NCBI GenBank assembly: GCA_016713645.1
Contig: JADJOU010000012.1
Location: 1-64,000 of the forward strand
Reading direction: 5' to 3'
DNA from: Bacteroidota bacterium
Lineage (GTDB): Bacteria; Bacteroidota; Bacteroidia; Chitinophagales; JADJOU01
Length of the DNA: 64,000 nt
Below, in pieces: positions 7,834 through 16,301 of the stretch (position 1 is the stretch's first letter; the number at the start of each line of letters is the position of its first letter). The position numbers were made by a program, and so were the translations under genes. The notes below the pieces were generated by a model. It did not search any database. It was given only the letters and a program-made list of their open reading frames with translations, and was not told where the DNA came from.

Positions 7834-9255
7834 TTATTTATAGGTAATAAATTTAAAGGTTTTGTGCATGTTTGTTTGAACATGATTTATATCTAAAAAG
7901 TAGATGCCATTTGGTAAATTTTCAATTGGCATAGAGGTCTTCGTCTCATGTATTATTTCTTCTGAAAGATTGGTTCCCATGGCATTTCGCAAGACTATCT
8001 TAGTTCCAATCAAACTTAAATCAGCCATGGTGATATCTATGGATTGTGCCGTTTGATGGAAAAAGAGGGGGATTTCTCCTCGTAAAGCGTCTACCCCTGA
8101 TGAAATCCATTGATTGCTCTTAATGGTATCACCTTTGGCCGAGGTGCGAATAAATAAATCGCTGTTTCCGCCAATTAAATAGACATCTTTAATATTGAAA
8201 ACGACGTCTTTGCCGCTGAGTTTTGCGCTTTGTATAATCACATCGTCGATGATGATTTTAATATCTCCAGCGCCACCGCCGCCATTGGTCTTTGATCGAG
8301 CCAATCGAGTATCTACACCGAATAATTGCCCAGCTTGACTTTTAGTCTCTAGCATAGAGAATTTATCTGTTGCTTGATGACTGATCCAACTATTATCCGT
8401 TTGATAAAAGAACGCTGAATTGTTTTTGAAAACATTGTCATTGTATTCGAGTGTAAATGCAATGCCGGAGATGTTTGTGAGGGGATTGGAGAAATCGCCT
8501 ACTTGAATTCTAAGGGTTAAAGTATCTTGATTTTTTAACGACGGATTCATCACCTTTAATTCAACGGGAACTATCGGGTAATTGAAATCAGTGATGAGAT
8601 TGTAATTGATGCTGTCTGTTAAAGGATGTGTTTTTCCAAAATTCACTTGGAAAGCTGTTGTATCCATGATATCCACGGTATTGTCACCATTTGCATCCGC
8701 ATAGTATGAAAGTGTTTTAAGCGTCGATGTATCTCTCCACGCCGCATCAATCATGGCCATTGGTTTCCATACTGTGGCAATTTGATGTCTAGCCAATCCC
8801 TTTTTATTGACCACATTGGCCCAAAATAAGACGTCGAGATGATTGCAAATCCCGTCATTGTTGATGTCCCCAGACCAAACATTCTCTTTATTTCTCGCCG
8901 CTTTTTTGATATAGATGAATCCAGTATCTGTTTTGCCCGAGAATAAGTCGAACACGCGATAAGTCAAGGTATCATCGATGAAAATGCTCGGAATCACATC
9001 GCAATAGCGGATGGTGGAATCATCAATGATTTCAATCGTAGCATTGGAATGAAAAGGTTGAAAACTAATCGAGATTATTTTTGTGGTTCTATTGACAATG
9101 TCATTGCGCATTGGAAGAAAGTCAATGCACGAATCTTTCAATGTAAAAATATAATCTGGAAGCACCTTTATCGTCTGTCCAGATAAGTCATTCGTTCCAA
9201 TTAAGCATTGGAAGCAGATGATTATGGAGAGTATGTACGCTTTTTTATAAGACAT
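7834..9255 (-). CDS. T9SS-exported protein with dockerin-like and cohesin-like segments
   Basis: About 473 residues from MSYKKAYILSIIICFQC (signal peptide ending near LSGQ). An Ig-like segment (DTLTYRVFDLFSG) is followed by two Ca-binding dockerin-type loops, SGDINNDGICNHLDVLFW and YADANGDNTVDIMDTTAF, then a cohesin-like beta segment (DTLTLRIQVGDF, GIAFTLEYNDNVF), and a T9SS type A sorting domain ending in NGIYFLDINH...KFITYK. It would be exported through the Sec pathway and T9SS and anchored or released at the cell surface. The start at 9255 is preferred because an upstream extension lacks a signal-like sequence. Ligand is unknown. Confidence 0.8.
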   Translation of the reverse strand: MSYKKAYILSIIICFQCLIGTNDLSGQTIKVLPDYIFTLKDSCIDFLPMRNDIVNRTTKIISISFQPFHSNATIEIIDDSTIRYCDVIPSIFIDDTLTYRVFDLFSGKTDTGFIYIKKAARNKENVWSGDINNDGICNHLDVLFWANVVNKKGLARHQIATVWKPMAMIDAAWRDTSTLKTLSYYADANGDNTVDIMDTTAFQVNFGKTHPLTDSINYNLITDFNYPIVPVELKVMNPSLKNQDTLTLRIQVGDFSNPLTNISGIAFTLEYNDNVFKNNSAFFYQTDNSWISHQATDKFSMLETKSQAGQLFGVDTRLARSKTNGGGGAGDIKIIIDDVIIQSAKLSGKDVVFNIKDVYLIGGNSDLFIRTSAKGDTIKSNQWISSGVDALRGEIPLFFHQTAQSIDITMADLSLIGTKIVLRNAMGTNLSEEIIHETKTSMPIENLPNGIYFLDINHVQTNMHKTFKFITYK

Positions 9256-9385
9256 TTCCTTGTTTTCTAAAGCAATATTAATCCATATTCTCAGGAAATT
9301 CATGGACAAATTAATCAATTTGCAACAAATAAAATCATGTATTTATTCTTTTAATCCTTATATTTACTTGGTTAAATATAAAATT

Positions 9386-10779
9386 ATGCAACATAATGGC
9401 CATAAATTGTTTGAGTTTTTTATTCAATTTGATCAAAAAACATTGGCAAAAGCCAAGAAATTATTGCACTCAGGCTATTTTAATGCTGAAAAGATCGGGC
9501 TTGACCTCTTTGACTATTTAGCTGATAGTAAAAACAAATCTCAACTAGGCCAAATCAAGTATATGGAGGTCTTTGAGAAGATTTCCCCGCAAAAAAAAAT
9601 CAAGGATGCCTATGCCCGCATGATTATGGCTCGATTGCAGGATTTTATGGAGAAATTTATCGCAATTGAATATGGATTGGAGAATGAATTGATGATTCCG
9701 AAAATCATGCGACAATTTGGATTGAATAAGAACTATGTTTTACTCAATAAATTACATCAAAAACAACCTCACTTCAATAATCTAGACGCCATCTATAATC
9801 AGATTGAACTATTCAAAGAATTGAATAATAAAATCTACAAGTTTGAAAAATCCAATATTTCAAGATTCATCAGTATACGATGGAATCGGACCGTTTGTTT
9901 GATTATTATTTTGTCCTGTCCAAATTGAAGAGTTATATCACCTTATCCAATTTTCAACGAGTGGCTGGACTTGAATTCAACATTCAATTTGAAAAAGAAA
10001 TCAAGGATATTATACACTCCACCCAGTTTGACGATATCGACATCATCAATATCTATAAAAACTGCTACAAGATGCAGTTTGAGCGGGATGAGACTTCCTT
10101 TAAATACCTAAAAAATGTTTTAGTGAAAAAGGAATTTCAATTGGAAATTGAGGAGAAAAAGGAAATCAATGTCTTGATGAATAATTACTGCATCGCGCAA
10201 ATCAATGCGCAGAATTTTGATTATTTCAATGAATTGTTTTCACTCTATAAAAATGCGGTGGAAGAAAAATTAATTTTGGAAGAGAATATCATTGTGCAAT
10301 CTACTTTCAGAAACTATGTACAGACAGCACTTCGCGTCGATGAAGTGGAATGGGCGAAGAATTTTGTCCGTGAAAATACCAATTACTTGAAGAAAGAAGA
10401 GAAGGAGACAGCTGTGGCCTATGCGATGGCGATGATCAGTTTCAAAGAGCAAAAATACAAAGAGACGATTGAATACTTGCAGCGCGTGAGTTTTACTGAC
10501 TTTCAATATGATATGCAAGCGCGTATTTTATTGTCAAAGGCATACTTTGAATTGAAGGAATTTGATTCACTGGAATATTTGGTGAAGAGCTGCTTAAAGT
10601 TCCTACAGCGCGAATCCATGATCAATCAATCGATTAAGCAATCTTACAAGAACTTTTTAAATTTTATGTTGAAATTAATCGATCAACAACTAATCAAGAA
10701 GAGCAAGAATTTAGCTGCGGATATTGCGCAAGAAAAATTGGTTGCTGAAAAAGCTTGGTTGATAGAAAAAGTAAAATAA
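9386..10779 (+). CDS. Conserved Bacteroidota helical protein of unknown function, frameshifted
   Basis: Begins MQHNGHKLFEFFIQFDQKTL and is predicted almost wholly alpha-helical; the N-terminal part (KAKKLLHSGYFN...LFDYLAD) and the long TPR-like C-terminal part match a Bacteroidota family of about 470 residues that I know only as hypothetical. The frame changes near 9858-9864; one added base gives SNIFKIHQYTMESDRLFDYYF. C-terminal half (YNVLMNNYCIAQINAQNF-like region, FSLYKNAVEEK, LLSKAYFELKEFDSLEYLV) has TPR-like helix pairs. No signal peptide, so probably cytoplasmic. It is divergent from the T9SS gene at 9255 and convergent with purD. Confidence 0.7.
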
Positions 10780-10790
10780 CCGCGTTTATC

Positions 10791-12348
10791 CTATCTAAAA
10801 AACCAGAGATAGACAATCAAAAGACCAACTGCAATCAGTCCACCAAAGGCGCCTTTGGCAATTTTTTCTTTGTTATAGTGCAAAGCTAGAAAGAATAAAC
10901 CGGCATTGGGCAAGATGGCTAATTGAAGCATGCGCGCTTCCATGCTCTTGTCAATATGCGTAATTACATCCATCTGACCGAGATTGACATATTTATTGAT
11001 TAAAAAGTAAGTCAGTCCTGTCAAGAGAAGAGAAGCAATAAATCCAATGATAAAATGGTCTTTCAATTTCTCTTCGATGGGATTGATAAATTCATAGCCG
11101 ATATCTCTTCGATAATTCATCTTATCGAATTTGATTTTTTCGATGCTCTCATAAGACTTCTTCAAAGCGCGATCCAGCGTGTTTCCATAAGAAGTGACCG
11201 CTAAAACACGACCGCCATTGGTATAGAATTGCGTATTGGATTCTATCGTTCCAGCGTGAAAAACCTTGCTATCTTTTATATCATTCAAACCTTCAATCAA
11301 TTTGCCCTTTTGATATTCTAATGGATAACCGCCACTTACCAACATCACGGTGACGCAGTATCGCTCATCCAATTCCACTTTGACTTGTTTCAATAAATTG
11401 TTTTTTGAAGCGAGGAATAATTCGACTAAATCGCTTTTCAATCTCGGCATCACCACTTCCGTCTCTGGATCTCCCATTCTGCAATTGTATTCAATGACTT
11501 TGGGTTGGCCATCGACATTGATCAAACCCAAATAGATAAAACCATTGTAATCAATATTTCGATTGATAAGCCCTTGAATCGTGGGTTCAATCACTTCACT
11601 GGTGACGATTTCCATCATGTCCTCATCGACGAATGGAACAGGGGAGATACAACCCATTCCGCCGGTATTGAGGCCTGTCGCCTTCTCCAATGCGCTTATA
11701 GTCTTTGGCATTTGGGAGAATTTTGTATTCCTTTCCATTGGTATAGATGAAAATGGAAAATTCGATTCCCTTTAAAAACTCTTCTATGACGACCTTTTCG
11801 CTCGATGCACCGAATTTTTTATCTTCGATAAATCGCTTCAATTCGGCAATTGCCTCATCCAATACATTCAATATAACCACGCCCTTTCCCTCAGCCAATC
11901 CGTCTGCCTTTAATACATAGGGCGGTTTTTGAGATTTTAGGAAATCAATTCCCTCTTGGATATTTGCTATAGTCACTTCGCAATAGGCCGCAGTGGGAAT
12001 TTTGTTTTCGATCATGAATTCCTTGGCATAGGCTTTACTGCCTTCCAATTTGGCGCCTTCTTTAGAGGCGGAGATGACGATGAGTCCAGGCTTGCGCTCT
12101 TTGAAATAATCGTATATACCCATAACTGCTGGTTTTTCAGGCCCAACGACGAGTATTTCAATTTTATTTTCCGAGATGAATTGCTCTATTCCAGCGAAAT
12201 CTAGGGGATCGATTTCTACATTGGTGCCCAATGATTTGGTTCCGCCATTCCCAGGAGCGATGAATAATTGGCTGCACCATTTGCTCTGAGCGATTTTATA
12301 CGCCAGTGCATGTTCTCTTCCCCCTGATCCTAATAATAGTATTTGCAT
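10791..12348 (-). CDS. purD: Phosphoribosylamine-glycine ligase PurD, frameshifted, with membrane C-terminal extension
   Basis: ATP-grasp enzyme making GAR in purine synthesis. Start MQILLLGSGGREHALAYK, then GPEKPAVMGI, KADGLAEGKGVVI, EEFLKGIEFSIF and, after the break, TGLNTGGMGCISPVP and EYNCRMGDPETEVVMPRL. The frame changes at 11675-11680; restoring two bases (GAC ACA GGC) gives GEGDTGLNTGGMG. PurD normally ends near RRDIGYEF (about 11085). Here the frame continues into about 98 residues with three or more membrane helices (HFIIGFIASLLLTGLTYFL; LQLAILPNAGLFFLALHY; GLIAVGLLIVYLWFF), which resembles a separate small membrane protein found in Bacteroidota, so a lost stop codon is suspected. 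Confidence 0.9.
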
Positions 12349-12379
12349 GTCTCAATGTATGTCTTGTCTGATAATAAAT

Positions 12380-12430
12380 CTAATGCAGGGCATTAGAAGG
12401 CAAATATAGGAAGCATCATTAAAATTTCAA
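12380..12430 (-). promoter_or_regulatory. Candidate purD promoter and leader hairpin
   Basis: Minus strand TATATTTG (12401-12408) with TTG at 12428-12430, 19 bp apart, matches the Bacteroidota promoter pattern. Just downstream, at the expected transcript 5' end, CTAATGC/GCATTAG with loop of 3 nt (12380-12396) forms a perfect 7-bp hairpin in a leader of about 45 nt. Confidence 0.5.
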
Positions 12431-12510
12431 CTTCTTCTTTTGGTATTGTTTAAAAAATTCACAGTTGTTGTGATTCTCAATACTTTCTTATATACATATG
12501 AATCAACTTT

Positions 12511-12702
12511 CTATTCAGAAACTCCTGCATTTAGGATAATGAATATAATAAATAATAACAAAGAAATTACAAAAACTATCATAGTATAAAATGCTTCTTT
12601 TATTCTGCTTTGAGTTAGCAGATAAATTATAGCTATAAAAAGCATGATAAATCCCAATGGAATTATGTAATAGCATAAAAGCATTAAGGCATCAATATTC
12701 AT
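12511..12702 (-). CDS. Small two-helix membrane protein
   Basis: 63 residues, MNIDALMLLCYYIIPLGF..., with two strongly hydrophobic segments separated by LLTQSRIKEAFY and a short polar end AGVSE. No family recognised. Codon use and composition look like a real small membrane protein, and it lies in the same orientation between the TA pair and purD, but an AT-rich chance frame cannot be excluded. Confidence 0.4.
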   Translation of the reverse strand: MNIDALMLLCYYIIPLGFIMLFIAIIYLLTQSRIKEAFYTMIVFVISLLLFIIFIILNAGVSE

Positions 12703-12798
12703 TATTACGCTAACGAGGGATAAAAAAATATTTCAAAGAGAACAATTGTAAGAATCTAATTTGCGCGCAAGTACAGCAATTTATAAATTTCTAACTTG

Positions 12799-13158
12799 TT
12801 AATAATTTTCATGCGCAATTATTGCATTATTATTCAATTCAATTAAATCATAAATTGTAAATAAATCGATTATTTTGTCTAAATTGTTTTCAATTAATTT
12901 CATCAAATCACGATTTATTATATTTCCTGTTGATATATATAGAAACTTTCTTGGGCTGCCTAAGATTAAATGTGAATCTAGGAAGTCAGAATCTTTAGAA
13001 ATGACGATTCTATCTTGTTCTTGTGAAATTTTTCGAATTTCTTGATCTGTTGATTGCTCTTTATTTGGTAAATTATCTGTGTGAATTACATCAAATCCTT
13101 TGCCTCTCAAATTAATGGCTAGTTTGAAGGGTAAGTTTGCATCAACTAAAAACTTCAT
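12799..13158 (-). CDS. DUF5615 PIN-like toxin
   Basis: 119 residues beginning MKFLVDANLPFKLAINLRGKG, with conserved Asp residues in VDANL, HTDNLP and ISKDSDF typical of the Mut7-C/DUF5615 PIN-like nuclease fold. PIN nucleases use such acidic residues to bind Mg and cut RNA. Its start overlaps the end of the DUF433 gene by 4 bp (ATGA, 13155-13158), so the two are translationally coupled as a toxin-antitoxin module. Toxic activity is inferred from family and pairing only. Confidence 0.85.
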   Translation of the reverse strand: MKFLVDANLPFKLAINLRGKGFDVIHTDNLPNKEQSTDQEIRKISQEQDRIVISKDSDFLDSHLILGSPRKFLYISTGNIINRDLMKLIENNLDKIIDLFTIYDLIELNNNAIIAHENY

Positions 13159-13394
13159 GCAACAATTTTAGTAATTGATTTGACTCTTGATAATTGGGAT
13201 GCAAAAGCGAGACAAGCTTTAATATCTGCCAATTCCAAAGCAGGATAATCATCAATGATTTCTATTTCAGTCATCCCAGAAGACAATAAATCTAATATTA
13301 AATCAATTGTATATCGGGTATTCCTAATAGTAGGCCGACCATGGCATATTTCAGGATTGACCGTAATTCTATTGATTAACTCTCTATTCATCAT
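13155..13394 (-). CDS. DUF433 antitoxin
   Basis: 79 residues from MMNRELINRITVNPEICHG. The signature ITVNPEICHGRPTIRNTR and SSGMTEIEIIDDYPALELADI marks DUF433, a winged-helix-like antitoxin family often paired with DUF5615. Two adjacent in-frame ATGs (13394 and 13391) could serve as start. It precedes its toxin partner with a 4-bp overlap. Confidence 0.85.
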   Translation of the reverse strand: MMNRELINRITVNPEICHGRPTIRNTRYTIDLILDLLSSGMTEIEIIDDYPALELADIKACLAFASQLSRVKSITKIVA

Positions 13395-13535
13395 GATATA
13401 AAAGTACAAAATATATTTAAAGTCCCAATATAATTAAACGAAAAATTTAGAAAGCATGCCAAATAATTAATTCGCAATTTGGATATCGAAGTGTTTGTTT
13501 AATTCCTATATTTACTCATCAATCAAATCGTTTTT

Positions 13536-14615
13536 ATGGATCAAATTATCGGATTTCTTTCCCCTGTCATCGTCTACGCCATCATATTCATCCTCGGATT
13601 GATATTGCCGGGAAGATGGGTGGTTGGCTATGTCACTAAAGAAAATTCTGATGAGAAATTGAAATATCGATTGAATGGACTTCTTGTTATGTTCATGACC
13701 GTTGTTACTTGGATAATTCTCTGCAATTATCAAATTCTCGATTGGGATTATTTCTATCAATATCGCTGATATGCCTTGTCTGGCGCTATTTCTTTTGGTT
13801 TGTTGTTTTCATTCGTCTTGGTTTTGCCCTTTCCTCCAGTCAAATCATCCTTCTTGGCTGATTTCTATTTGGGGCGATTGGAGAATCCTCAACTATGGGG
13901 TGGGAGAGTAGATGCTAAAATGTGGCTTTATCTCGTTGGTGCTATCATGCTTGAATTGAATATACTCAGTTTTACAGCCCATCATTACTTCACTTTTGGT
14001 GCAGATGCCTCCATTGGAATCTATGTAGCAACGGGTTTACTCACCTTTTTTTTGATCGACTACCTCACCTTTGAAGAGATTCATCTCTACACCTATGACT
14101 TGTTTGCAGAGCGCGTGGGATTCAAACTGGGTTGGGGATGCATCGCCTTTTATCCCTTTTTCTATGCGATACCGATGTGGTCAACGGTTGATTTAGCGAG
14201 TGCCCATGTTCCTAATTATTTATTAGTCATCTATGCTGCTATTTTTTTCCTCAGTTGGTCGATGTCGCGCGGCGCCAATCTTCAGAAATACTATTTTAAG
14301 AAAGACCCGCAACGAAAATTCTTGGGCATTCAACCTGAGACAATCTCCGATGGAAAACGGACTTTATTGGTCAATGGATTTTGGGGATTGAGCAGGCATA
14401 TCAATTACCTGGGAGAAATTGGTATGGCAACTGGTATCGTCTTGTGCACCGGTCATGCGGGATTGATATGGCCATGGCTATATCCATTGTATTATGTCGC
14501 CTTATTATTTCCAAGGCAAATAGACGATGATAAGCGCTGTGCCGCAAAATATGGACCGCTTTGGGATGAATATGTCAAGAGAGTGCCCTATAAAATCATT
14601 CCGTTTATTTATTAA
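13536..14615 (+). CDS. ERG4/ERG24-family sterol reductase-like membrane protein, with in-frame TGA
   Basis: Polytopic membrane protein of about 360 codons belonging to the sterol C14/C24 reductase family (NADPH-dependent double-bond reduction in sterol or isoprenoid lipids). The C-terminal signature is clear: NGFWGLSRHINYLGE, then FPRQIDDDKRCAAKYG, DEYVKRVPYKIIPFIY, equivalent to the NADPH-binding end of Delta14-sterol reductases. The N-terminal part (MDQIIGFLSPVIVYAIIF, LPGRWVVGY, YRLNGLL) is also family-like. A TGA at 13767-13769 interrupts it in the same frame, after about 77 codons (YQYR*YALSGA); a TGG (Trp) codon would fit. Bacterial homologues with solved structure exist in methanotrophs. 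Whether the substrate here is a sterol is unknown; an SDR lies convergent and adjacent. Confidence 0.85.
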
Positions 14616-14620
14616 GACAA

Positions 14621-15418
14621 CTAGAGTCGATACATCTTCTTCGTCGTAATGCTGATAATTTGAATGGCCATCTTTCTCGGAAAGATTCGATGCATAAAAA
14701 AACTGGCTAGTCTATTTCCAAAACCTGTGGTGACAGATGGTTTTGAGCCCAAGGCATCGAAGCATTCCCGAACGACTGCATCTGGACTTTGCACTTCAGG
14801 ACCTATCAAAGTCGTTTTAGCTGGATTTGTATTGAGATAGCCAGGAGTCGCAGTAGCTCCTGCGCAACAAGCGATTACATCAACCCCTCTGTCTTTCCAT
14901 TCATACCACAAACTCTCCGCAAAAATTCGATTGAATGCCTTGGTCGCTGCATAGACTGTCAAAAAACCACTTCCTTGCATACCCGCCAATGAACTCAACA
15001 ATATGATAGCTCCTCTGCCTCTCTGCAGCATGGGTAGACCAAATTCATTGGTTAAATCCATGGGGGAAATCATATTGGTATGTGCCATTTTTGTATTTTT
15101 CTCTTTCGAACTATCTTCAAATGGCCCGATATATGAAAGAGCCGCATTGCATACCAGTATATCGATTTCATGGGTTTGAATAACGGATTTTATTTGCTGG
15201 ATTGCATCCCTTTCGGAGAGATCGCAGGGAATACATTGAACCTGAATTCCAAAGTCTTTGGTGAGCTCATTTGCCAATTTTTCCAATCCCTCTCTTCTCC
15301 TTGCGACGAGATATAGGTCAATGCCTTCTGATGCGAGTCTGCGTGCGAATGCCTCCCCAATGCCCTCTGAAGCTCCTGCTATAAGTGCTTTTGTCCCGTA
15401 TTTTTGTTTGATTGTCAT
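14621..15418 (-). CDS. Short-chain dehydrogenase/reductase
   Basis: 265 residues with the classical SDR set: GASEGIGEAFAR cofactor loop, CDLSE, NAAL, and the catalytic SSLAGMQGSGFLTVYAATK (Ser, Tyr-x3-Lys). The basic ARRR after the second strand suggests NADPH preference. C-terminal half resembles steroid/ketoacyl reductase-like SDRs (TPGYLNTNP, a hydrophobic-basic end FFMHRIFPRKM). It ends 5 bp from the convergent sterol reductase-like gene, which suggests but does not prove a shared lipid or sterol substrate. Confidence 0.85.
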   Translation of the reverse strand: MTIKQKYGTKALIAGASEGIGEAFARRLASEGIDLYLVARRREGLEKLANELTKDFGIQVQCIPCDLSERDAIQQIKSVIQTHEIDILVCNAALSYIGPFEDSSKEKNTKMAHTNMISPMDLTNEFGLPMLQRGRGAIILLSSLAGMQGSGFLTVYAATKAFNRIFAESLWYEWKDRGVDVIACCAGATATPGYLNTNPAKTTLIGPEVQSPDAVVRECFDALGSKPSVTTGFGNRLASFFMHRIFPRKMAIQIISITTKKMYRL

Positions 15419-15433
15419 AAATCTTAACTTGTA

Positions 15434-15873
15434 TTAATTTTCCTCTATCAAATCCCAGCCATATTTTTTTATAAAGGTATTGATTTCTGATGAAAAAGTC
15501 TGCTTAGAGTGATGCTGCTCTTGATTATGAATATAATTTCTGACGGCACCAATGTGGCTTTCACTAACTCCTACAACCCAATAATCATCCTGCCATATGA
15601 ATTTTTCTGTGGTCAATTTCTCCTTGTTGATCCAATAGGAGGATTCTCCTTTAATCATTTGTGCAACTTTACTGATAGTTTGGTCTCTTCCTAGCGAGAT
15701 TAAACAATGGGCATGGTCTTGATATCCATTTACACAATCAAGCCAAATTCCTTTTTCCTCTGCATTTAGTTTAATATGCTGAAAAACATTCTTGCGTAAT
15801 TCTAATGAATTTAAAAATGGTTCTCTTTTTTTGTAGAGAATACCATGTGCATATATACTCTTACCCAACTCAT
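15434..15873 (-). CDS. tnpA: Y1 (HUH) transposase, IS200/RAYT type, frameshifted
   Basis: Single-strand DNA transposase of the Y1_Tnp family. The correct start is the ATG at 15873, giving MSWVRVYMHMVFSTKK; the frame then changes in a run of seven A (15826-15832), where eight A would join it to KREPFLNSLELRKNVF. The HUH metal motif is DHAHCLISL, and the nucleophile Tyr lies in GAVRNYIHNQEQHH. Conserved KVAQMIKGESSYWIN and FIWQDDYWVVGVS complete the family match. No accessory TnpB is nearby, which fits IS200 or a domesticated REP-associated (RAYT) transposase. Hairpins at 15921-16091 may be its targets. Confidence 0.88.
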
Positions 15874-15920
15874 AGTTAATGTTTAATATGGCTAAAGCCA
15901 ATCAATAATTTTTTTCAATC

Positions 15921-16091
15921 AGTTGCTTAAAAGCAACTGCAATATTTTTTCTCAACTTTAATTTGCATAAAAATACTAGAATTATTTCTGATATATCTTT
16001 ATTTCTTCATTTTAATGTATAAAAGTATCTACAATCAATTTTGATATTCTAGCATATTCCATTTCAGTTCGGCTTTAGCCAACTGCAATAT
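15921..16091. repeat. Paired hairpins upstream of the Y1 transposase
   Basis: Hairpin 1: AGTTGCTT-AA-AAGCAACT (15921-15938), perfect 8-bp stem. Hairpin 2: AGTT(C)GGC-TTTA-GCCAACT (16066-16084) with one bulged C. Both are followed by the same bases, giving a shared 12-mer CAACTGCAATAT at 15934-15945 and 16080-16091, while the stem sequences differ but still pair. A related GGCTAAAGCC lies at 15890-15899. This covers most of the 390-bp gap before gyrA; nothing else is visible there except the gyrA terminator. Confidence 0.65.
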
Positions 16092-16195
16092 GAAATCCAT
16101 TTTATTTTGCTTTAGCACCATTCCTTTAGATAATGCAGCTATTGCTTTTTTTTGTATTTAAAAACAATTGCATTCAATTAAGCATTTTGTGTTTT

Positions 16196-16236
16196 CCAAA
16201 AAAAGAACTTGAATACATGTGATATCCAAGTTCTAT
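16196..16236 (-). terminator. gyrA rho-independent terminator
   Basis: Minus strand AGAACTTG ... CAAGTTCT (16204-16211 with 16227-16234) extended by a few A-T pairs, followed by a run of seven T. It lies about 70 bp after the gyrA stop. Confidence 0.75.
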
Positions 16237-16301
16237 AAGTTGTTTTAAATTACTTCAATTCCAGACACCAATCTCCAAAAACCAGTCTCCATTTTTAAAG
16301 G

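Noticed and set aside
13767..13769. Selenocysteine or general UGA recoding in the sterol reductase-like gene
   Set aside because: The family has no conserved Cys/Sec there that I know of, no SECIS-like hairpin is evident, and TGA is used as a normal stop elsewhere in the window.
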